A stretch of 38,156 nt of DNA from a virus: the IMG/VR virus record IMGVR_UViG_3300020595_000082, positions 1-38,156 of that record. One strand, given 5' to 3'. The position numbers were made by a program, and so were the translations under genes. The notes under the pieces are model-generated. The model was given only the letters and a program-made list of their open reading frames with translations. It was not told where the DNA came from and ran no database searches. Shown piece after piece: positions 32,371 through 38,156 of the stretch; the first letter of the stretch is position 1, and each line of letters begins with the position of its first letter.

Positions 32371-34260
32371 CTATTTTGCCTCCAATGCTGCTACCTTTGC
32401 AGATAGTTCTTGTATTGCTTTAATAAGTGGGTAGATAAACATAGACTGTGCCACACCCTGTATCCCACTACTTTCTTCTTCAGAGTGACCACCAAAGTCT
32501 GTGATATTATGCTTTGCTAAAGCAGCTTTTACTTCTTGAGCAATTAAACCATATAACTTATCTGTATGTTCTGCGGTTGTTTTTTCTGCGTCATAGTCAG
32601 GTAAGGTATTAGGTATTTCAGATTTTGCTTTAAACTTAAATGTTACAGTGCGTAACTCGTTAATAAAATCTAAACCACAATCAGTATTAGTTTGTATATC
32701 TTTTTTATAACGCTCATCAGAAACTCTGGTAAAAGTAGCGTTAGAAGTAAATGTATTATGTACTCTGTCAGAGCCAGCATCTTTACCAAAAGTAAATGTA
32801 CTGTTTGCTTGACCTAATGTACCTTTACCTAAAACAATTTGACTACCACCAGTATCCGCAGAGGGGTGTGCATAGTAACCAATACAAACATTGTTATCAG
32901 CGGCAGCCGCCCCTATTGTTCCACCTTCGTTTGCTCCAGCTCCAGCACCAAGATACACACTTTTGTCGCCTGTAGTTACAGTTGACCCTGCATCATAACC
33001 AACTGCTGTGTTAAAAGAGTTTGTAGCAGTAGTAAAGTTTTGAACGTTTAAAGCTCCTTTACCTATTGCTACTGACCTACTACCTAATGTATCTGCGCTA
33101 AGTGCATCCGTACCCAAAGCTGTGTTATCATCAGCATCAGTTAGTGCATCTCCTGTTAGACCACCTATTAAGACATTTCGTAAACCTGTGGTTACTCCTG
33201 TACCTGCCGCATAGCCCACAGCCGTGTTGTAAGTATTTGTAGCTGTTGTGAAGTTTTGAGCGCTTAAAGTTGACCGTCCTATTGCTACTGACCTTGAGCC
33301 TAAAGTGTCAGAACTTAAAGAAGAATAACCTATCGCTACGTTATAGTCTGCGTCTGTAAGTGCATCACCTGCAACACCACCAATGAGGGTGTTTTGAACG
33401 CCTGTGGTTACTGCTGCACCTGCTAACGCACCAACAGCTACGTTATTAGAAACAGTAGCAGTAGAAGATATATTCTGTGCATTTAAAGCATTTATTCCTA
33501 TGGCCACACTTCTTGAGCCGCCTGTATCAGAAGACAATGCTTGAAAACCTAATGCAACATTTTGATATCCTACAGTAAGAGCATCACCTGCAAGGGCACC
33601 TATAATGGCGTTCTCTACGCCTGTGGATACTGCCACACCTGCGTTGTATCCTACTGCGGTATTATTCCCAGTAGCTCCTGCATTTTGAACTGCTAGTGCT
33701 GACCAACCTACAGCAGTATTTTGTCCATGACTATCTTCTCCGCTAAGAGCTAAATAACCTACTGCAACATTTTTTTCACTGGTATTTAGATTATCTCCTG
33801 CTAACCCTCCAATGAGAGTATTCTGTGTGCCTGTGGTTACTGCTCCACCTGCATTATACCCAACCGCTGTATTATACATATCAGCATTACTGTCAGGATT
33901 CATAGATCCTAAAGCATCTGAACCTACAGCAACATTTCTGTCTCCCGTAACATTAGCATCCATTGCTTTTACACCAATGGCTGTGTTACCATCTCCTGCT
34001 GCATTTAATTTTAATGCTTGATAACCAAAAGCCGTGTTTTCAGAAGAGGTTGATACTGTTTTTCCTGCTTCAAAACCAACAAAAGTATTTGCATCACCAG
34101 TAGTAATCGCAGTACCAGCTTCGTCACCCACGGTCACGTTGTTGTTTCCACCAGATGCTATTGAATCTCCAGCGTTGACCCCTGCTCTATAGTTGGATGT
34201 ACCCAGTGTAGTTGCAAATGGTTGTTTAATTATGTCAGCTACATTTCTAGCTCTACTCAT
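32371..34260 (-). CDS. tail fibre with YadA-head-like repeats and S74 chaperone (shorter copy)
   Basis: A 629-residue fibre. After SNYRAGVNAGDSIASGG come YadA-head-like coils of about 17 residues (NTAVGYNAG, SVAIGxxALxAQ) up to about residue 500, which should form a trimeric beta-roll. The S74 intramolecular chaperone starts near residue 514 with SDERYKKDIQ, includes LYGLIAQEV and ends in a helix (YPLIKAIQELSAKVAALEAK). In endosialidase-type proteins the chaperone is cleaved off before the Ser of this motif after trimer folding. Large parts are nearly identical to the longer fibre gene. Confidence 0.88.
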   Translation of the reverse strand: MSRARNVADIIKQPFATTLGTSNYRAGVNAGDSIASGGNNNVTVGDEAGTAITTGDANTFVGFEAGKTVSTSSENTAFGYQALKLNAAGDGNTAIGVKAMDANVTGDRNVAVGSDALGSMNPDSNADMYNTAVGYNAGGAVTTGTQNTLIGGLAGDNLNTSEKNVAVGYLALSGEDSHGQNTAVGWSALAVQNAGATGNNTAVGYNAGVAVSTGVENAIIGALAGDALTVGYQNVALGFQALSSDTGGSRSVAIGINALNAQNISSTATVSNNVAVGALAGAAVTTGVQNTLIGGVAGDALTDADYNVAIGYSSLSSDTLGSRSVAIGRSTLSAQNFTTATNTYNTAVGYAAGTGVTTGLRNVLIGGLTGDALTDADDNTALGTDALSADTLGSRSVAIGKGALNVQNFTTATNSFNTAVGYDAGSTVTTGDKSVYLGAGAGANEGGTIGAAAADNNVCIGYYAHPSADTGGSQIVLGKGTLGQANSTFTFGKDAGSDRVHNTFTSNATFTRVSDERYKKDIQTNTDCGLDFINELRTVTFKFKAKSEIPNTLPDYDAEKTTAEHTDKLYGLIAQEVKAALAKHNITDFGGHSEEESSGIQGVAQSMFIYPLIKAIQELSAKVAALEAK

Positions 34261-36600
34261 GTTTTACTCCAATTTCCTACCTTATTTAAGATGCAGTATA
34301 CCCTTTACCAGCAGTTATTGCATTAGTTGTAGCAGTCATTGACTCACTACCCCAATCAGATTTTGCTTTCATTAACTCAAGGTGTGCTACATTTCTGTCT
34401 ACACAGTCTTGTCTATCTTCTTTTGCTTCATCAGCCATACTGTTACCAGCTATCACAGCAGTAATAAGGTCTATTGAGTGACCCATTGCTGTGTAGTCTT
34501 GTGCTCGTTCTTCTGTAGTTCTAGTCATTTTCTTTATCCTTCTAGTTCTGCGATACGAGCTACTGCTGTATCTAGTTTGGTTGATAGTTCTTGTATTGAC
34601 TTAACGAGGATAGGAAACATCTTCATTGGGTCAGCTTCTAGCCTGTCAGGGTTTTCCTCACAAACTAATCTCATGTGGTCTGCATAGACAGTAGCATCTG
34701 CGGCTACTTTTAATTCCTGTGCAATAAAACCAAAGTCTTTTTTACCAGCTTGGCTTCCATCTCTTCTATCCCAATCAAATGAAACAGGGCGTACTGTATT
34801 AAGAAAGTTTAAACCTAATGGTATGTCTACAATATTAGTTTTATCTCGTAAGTCTGATAAAGAACTTATAGAAGTGTCATTACAACGTAGGTTATTTATA
34901 TTAGCATTACCCAGAGTACATTCGCCATTGGTTGTAGCGGATGAAGATACAGCATCTTTCCCAATAGTTATATTTTGATATCCTGTAGTATTTGTTATTC
35001 CCGACCCACTGCCAATTGCCACGTTATCAAATCCTGTAGTAATAGCGTCTAAAGCACTTTTACCAACGGCTACATTATTATTACCTGTTTGAAGTAGGCG
35101 CATAGAATTAAAACCAACGGCTGTGTTGTAGTCTCCTGTAGTTGCTGTAGTTATAGACGCACCACCAATTGCTACGTTTTCAGTACCTGTGGTGTTTGCC
35201 CCTAAAGAATTATAGCCAACGGCTGTGTTGTTAGTCGCTGTAGTATTAGCATCTAGTGCTTGCGCTCCAACTGCCGTATTCTGACCCCCTGTAGTAGTTG
35301 CCAACATAGAAGCATAACCAATAGCTGTGTTGTTACCTGACGAAGTAGCACTTGTTAAAGAATTTTGCCCAACAGCTACATTTTGCCCTCCTGTAGTTAG
35401 TGCATCACCAGACACAGCTCCAATAAGAGTGTTAAGTGAGCCTGTAGTTATTAATTTACCTGCGTTAAGCCCTACTGCTGTGTTGTAAACATCTGCGGAT
35501 GTAGCATTACTTTGAGTCATCAAAGCATTATTACCAATAGCAACTGAAAACTGTCCTGCAACTTCTGCTCCTAAAGCATCATTACCTACAGCAGTATTAT
35601 TTGTACCTACAGTATTAGCATCTAAAGCACTTCCGCCTATTGCTACATTGGAAGCACCTGTTGTGTTTGCTAACAATGCCGTCCGACCAACGGCAGTGTT
35701 ATTTGCGCCTGTCGTGTTTGCACCTAATGCCGCTTGTCCAATTGCCGTGTTATTGTCTGCTGTTGTATTTGCATCAAGTGTTCCTCTTCCAAGAGCCACA
35801 TTATTATCGCCTGTGGTGTTTGCGGCAAGTGCCGTATCACCGATGCCTGTGTTTCTTGCTCCTGTAGTGTTTCCTGATAAAGATAGATAACCAACTGCAG
35901 TATTATTATCTGCTGTAGTAGTCGCATCACCAGCTAGACTGCCAATAAAGGTGTTTTGTTTTCCTGTGGTTACTGCAACTCCTGCGGAATAACCAACAGC
36001 AGTGTTATAAGCATTTGTAGCAGTAGTAAAGTTTTGAGTAGCAAGCGTTTGATAGCCTATTGCTGTGCTTCTACCGCCTAACGTGTCAGCAGATAACGCT
36101 TGATAGCCAACAACAGTGTTATAGTCAGAGTCTGTTAAGGCATCACCTGCAAGACCACCTATGAGAGTGTTTTGTATGCCTGTGGTTACTGCTGCTCCTG
36201 CTGCACTTCCTACAGCCGTGTTGTAAGAATTTGTAGCTGTTGTGAAGTTTTGTGCTTCTAATGCTGCAAAACCTATTGCTACAGAGTTGCTACCTAACGT
36301 GTCAGCAGTTAATGCACCTTTACCAACTGCTACGTTTAAATCAGCATCAGTCAGTGCGTCACCAGCTAGACCGCCAATAAGGACATTGTTTACGCCTGTG
36401 GTTATAACCTTTCCAGCGTGAGCGCCAACTGCTGTGTTGTAAGTATTAGAACTATCTGTAACATTAAACGCACCTAAAGCAGACTGCCCAATAGCTACGT
36501 TGTGGAAACCAGTTGTATTTGCGTCTAGTGCGTTTGCGCCAATAGCTATATTTTTTGTGCCAGTAGTTATTGCTGTACCTGTTGCATAACCAAGTAATAC
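32900..36600. repeat. shared coding repeats in the two S74 fibre genes
   Basis: The two fibre genes carry many copies of a 51-nt (17-residue) coil unit and a 216-nt super-unit. Two synonymous variants of the NFTTATN segment occur, and each variant is found in both genes (33020-33044 with 36014-36038; 33217-33258 with 36210-36250). The long gene and the short gene thus share substrate for recombination along most of their shafts. Confidence 0.8.
34286..34528 (-). CDS. small fibre-associated protein of unknown function (80 codons)
   Basis: An 80-residue mostly helical protein (TEERAQDYTAMGHSIDLITAVIAGNSM, DRNVAHLELMKAK) between the two S74 fibres. It is separated from the longer fibre by 5 nt and from the shorter by 25 nt. 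No family name can be given. Position suggests a fibre assembly or connector role. Confidence 0.7.
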   Translation of the reverse strand: MTRTTEERAQDYTAMGHSIDLITAVIAGNSMADEAKEDRQDCVDRNVAHLELMKAKSDWGSESMTATTNAITAGKGYTAS

Positions 36601-37068
36601 ATTGTTATCACCTGTAGTAATAGCAGTACCAGCTTCGTCACCCACAACAGTATTATAATTACCGCCAGATGTTATTGAGTTACCAGCATTTACCCCTGCC
36701 CTAAAGTTAGATGTGCCTGCTGTATTACTAGATAAGTCTCCACCAAAATTTACGTTGCCTACAAATGAACCACCGTCTTTTGATGACACAGTATCAGCTA
36801 CACTAAATGCATCATAAACTACTACCTCAAGTATATCATCTGCTGCAGCACCCGATCCTAATACAATAGTTGTACCTGTAGTTGATGTGTAGTCAGTGAC
36901 AGCCTTAAGCATTACACCATTTAGATATACGTCAGTGTAGTTCGTGTCTGAATATGTTAGCGTTACGTTACTATTGTCGGCACCACTAAAGCTAGTCTGA
37001 CCTGCCGTAGCTGTGTAGTTGTACCGTGTGCGTAATCCAACACTAGGGGATTTTCCTATATATGGCAT
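34534..37068 (-). CDS. long tail fibre with YadA-head-like repeats and S74 chaperone
   Basis: An 844-residue fibre. The N-terminal domain (MPYIGKSPSVGLRTRYNYTA to about residue 95) is a typical attachment module of marine fibres. It is followed by about 630 residues of YadA-like coils: a 72-residue super-repeat (four coils, one with a 5-residue insertion NFTTATN) and a run of simple 17-residue coils (NTTGANNTAVGRTALLA). The S74 domain begins near residue 738 (SDLRDKTNIV), has FGFIAQEL and ends FPILVKSIQEL plus a coiled coil. It probably is the main receptor-binding fibre. Confidence 0.88.
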   Translation of the reverse strand: MPYIGKSPSVGLRTRYNYTATAGQTSFSGADNSNVTLTYSDTNYTDVYLNGVMLKAVTDYTSTTGTTIVLGSGAAADDILEVVVYDAFSVADTVSSKDGGSFVGNVNFGGDLSSNTAGTSNFRAGVNAGNSITSGGNYNTVVGDEAGTAITTGDNNVLLGYATGTAITTGTKNIAIGANALDANTTGFHNVAIGQSALGAFNVTDSSNTYNTAVGAHAGKVITTGVNNVLIGGLAGDALTDADLNVAVGKGALTADTLGSNSVAIGFAALEAQNFTTATNSYNTAVGSAAGAAVTTGIQNTLIGGLAGDALTDSDYNTVVGYQALSADTLGGRSTAIGYQTLATQNFTTATNAYNTAVGYSAGVAVTTGKQNTFIGSLAGDATTTADNNTAVGYLSLSGNTTGARNTGIGDTALAANTTGDNNVALGRGTLDANTTADNNTAIGQAALGANTTGANNTAVGRTALLANTTGASNVAIGGSALDANTVGTNNTAVGNDALGAEVAGQFSVAIGNNALMTQSNATSADVYNTAVGLNAGKLITTGSLNTLIGAVSGDALTTGGQNVAVGQNSLTSATSSGNNTAIGYASMLATTTGGQNTAVGAQALDANTTATNNTAVGYNSLGANTTGTENVAIGGASITTATTGDYNTAVGFNSMRLLQTGNNNVAVGKSALDAITTGFDNVAIGSGSGITNTTGYQNITIGKDAVSSSATTNGECTLGNANINNLRCNDTSISSLSDLRDKTNIVDIPLGLNFLNTVRPVSFDWDRRDGSQAGKKDFGFIAQELKVAADATVYADHMRLVCEENPDRLEADPMKMFPILVKSIQELSTKLDTAVARIAELEG

Positions 37069-37084
37069 TTACTTGTTTCCTTTA

Positions 37085-37369
37085 TCACGCATCATCTCGT
37101 TCTTTACGAGTTTTATAGTCATCTCTTGCAGTTATAAGTGCTACAAAGTCTGCTTGGTTACTCGGAATACTGTCTGTAAAACTCTCATCATTTATCAACT
37201 TAGTTGTCCACTCTTGTTGCATACGTTTCCAGCAGTTGTTAATCTTGCCAGTAACAGCATTGTCGATCCAAAGATCTAAGCCTGAATTATCTGCTGCTGT
37301 GTATAGATCATTAGCAAGTATCTTTTGCTGTAAATCTGTAAGTGTTGTTGTCTTAACGTGGTTTGCCAT
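37085..37369 (-). CDS. small fibre-associated protein of unknown function (94 codons)
   Basis: A 94-residue helical protein (LTDLQQKILANDLYTAADNSGLD, WIDNAVTGKINNCWKRMQQEW) between the C1q-type fibre and the long S74 fibre. Strong AAGGAG ribosome site. Such proteins recur in marine phage fibre loci; function unknown. Confidence 0.7.
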   Translation of the reverse strand: MANHVKTTTLTDLQQKILANDLYTAADNSGLDLWIDNAVTGKINNCWKRMQQEWTTKLINDESFTDSIPSNQADFVALITARDDYKTRKERDDA

Positions 37370-37409
37370 TGTTATGTCTCCTTTATGACAGGGTTATTTC
37401 ACCCAATGG

Positions 37410-38156
37410 TTAGCAGGCTAGGTAGCCTGAGAAATGAGATTGAGTTTCAATATCTGTTTGTTGTGTGCCACCACCTTGAACTATTGCAACATATGCAGTG
37501 TCTCCTGCATCCATGTCTGCAACACAAGACACCGTAAGCGCCCAATACGCAGCGTCTTGCCCAAAGTCAGGGTCAAATATATTTTGATAAGACCTATTAC
37601 TTGTAACAATTTGAATGTGATAATAATCAGCAGCAGAATCTACAGCACTTAAACGTATAGATGTGTTTAATACATACTTACCTGTAACTGGCGCAGTAAA
37701 TGCGTTACTTGCAAAGTCTGCATTTTGATCATAAACTTCTGTGCCAAATACAATAGTGATGGATCCATTGATAGCAAAATTGGCTTGCTGTGATGCAGGT
37801 CTAGCTAGAAACGCTGGTTGTGATGGCATAGTAACTGCACCTATAGAATCTACTAGAATAGCATTAATTGTGCTACCACCATTGTTTATTTTAAATATCA
37901 TATCTTGGTCTGCAACCATGCCTTGCATAATAAACTGCGAGCCACTGCCGTTTTGCATTTGACCAAAAGTCACATCTGCATCAGCAAACACTACATTACC
38001 AGAATCTGCATTTAGTTCGATACTACCTGCAACATCTACTGTTAGGTCGCCAGATGATAAAGCAATAGTAGTACCATCAATGTTGAAGTTGTCTATGTCA
38101 ATGCCAGCGTCTGCGGTAATTTTACCTGCAGAAACAATAGTAGAACTGTTAGTAAT
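37410..38156 (-). CDS. tail fibre with C1q-like C-terminal domain, N-terminus cut by window edge
   Basis: The frame is open to the right edge (248 codons visible), so the N-terminus is missing. The visible N-terminal part has fibre-shaft sequence (ITADAGIDIDNFNIDG, LTVDVAGSIELNADSGNVVF). From about 80 residues further on there is a C1q/TNF-like jelly roll: FLARPASQQANFAI, TIVFGTEVYDQNADF, FTAPVTGKYVLNTSIR and the last strand TQSHFSGYLAC. Such trimeric heads are used as receptor-binding tips. A 7-bp palindrome (37424-37439) lies across the last codons. Confidence 0.85.
   Translation of the reverse strand: MTNSSTIVSAGKITADAGIDIDNFNIDGTTIALSSGDLTVDVAGSIELNADSGNVVFADADVTFGQMQNGSGSQFIMQGMVADQDMIFKINNGGSTINAILVDSIGAVTMPSQPAFLARPASQQANFAINGSITIVFGTEVYDQNADFASNAFTAPVTGKYVLNTSIRLSAVDSAADYYHIQIVTSNRSYQNIFDPDFGQDAAYWALTVSCVADMDAGDTAYVAIVQGGGTQQTDIETQSHFSGYLAC
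37424..37439. repeat. palindrome at the 3' end of the C1q-type fibre gene
   Basis: CAGGCTA and TAGCCTG flank a 2-nt centre. It lies over the last codons of the fibre gene, 14 nt before its stop codon. No T-run follows, so a terminator is unlikely; it could be a cruciform or chance. Confidence 0.35.

Noticed and set aside
35640-35890. Plus-strand frames in the repeat region of the long fibre
   Set aside because: Open only because the 51-nt coding repeat lacks stops in this frame; low-complexity peptide.
32900-36600. Tandem DNA repeats that could suggest a CRISPR array
   Set aside because: The repeats are in-frame coding units of 51 and 216 nt with no unique spacers; they code for fibre coils.

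Overview
The window is part of the genome of a T4-like (contractile-tailed) myovirus. The compact AT-rich DNA, the YadA-like and C1q-like fibre modules, the paired 2-oxoglutarate oxygenases, MazG and the CobT-like VWA protein resemble the cyanophage/pelagiphage branch of marine T4-like phages. No photosynthesis gene is present, so the host cannot be named. Both ends of the window cut through genes. All genes but one are on the minus strand, so the natural reading direction is right to left.

Right part (38156 to 28591): receptor-binding region. It holds a C1q-type fibre cut by the right edge, two long fibres built from YadA-head-like repeats with a C-terminal S74 intramolecular chaperone, a third fibre without S74, and a large fibre-like structural protein. 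Small conserved genes of 79-94 codons lie between them. A decayed fibre end follows one of these small genes.

Middle part (28568 to 13999): the T4 neck, packaging, tail and head module in classic order: gp13, gp14, gp15, gp16, gp17, a DUF1289-like gene, gp18, gp19, gp20, gp67 (59 codons), a gp68-like gene, an unknown gene, gp21, gp22, gp23, and a second tail-tube-like protein. The only plus-strand gene, a degenerate HNH-like protein, is inserted between gp17 and gp18. Exact TATAAATA late promoters precede gp18, the HNH gene, gp22, gp23, the second tube gene, the 79-codon gene and the 585-codon structural gene. A strong terminator follows gp23.

Left-middle part (13988 to 5688): recombination, repair and late-transcription genes: UvsY, two 2OG-Fe(II) oxygenases, UvsW, an Sm-like protein, MazG, UvsX, the late sigma factor gp55, gp47 and gp46. 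Many junctions overlap by 1-4 nt (TAATG, ATGA, TTGA), which suggests translational coupling. A short intergenic region before MazG carries back-to-back sigma70-like promoters.

Left part (5688 to 1): a cassette of an adenine-methylase-like protein, a NodU-type carbamoyltransferase, a class I methyltransferase and an SGNH-hydrolase-like protein, joined to gp46 mostly by 1-nt overlaps. A weak terminator, a sigma70-like promoter and a large HExxH/VWA (CobT-like) gene cut by the left edge follow.

How it fits together: gp55 would direct RNA polymerase to the TATAAATA promoters of the virion genes. UvsX/UvsY/UvsW/gp46/gp47 would run recombination-dependent replication that supplies DNA to gp16/gp17 for packaging. 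The most open biology lies in the modification cassette, the VWA protein, the apparently leaderless late genes and the recombining fibre locus.
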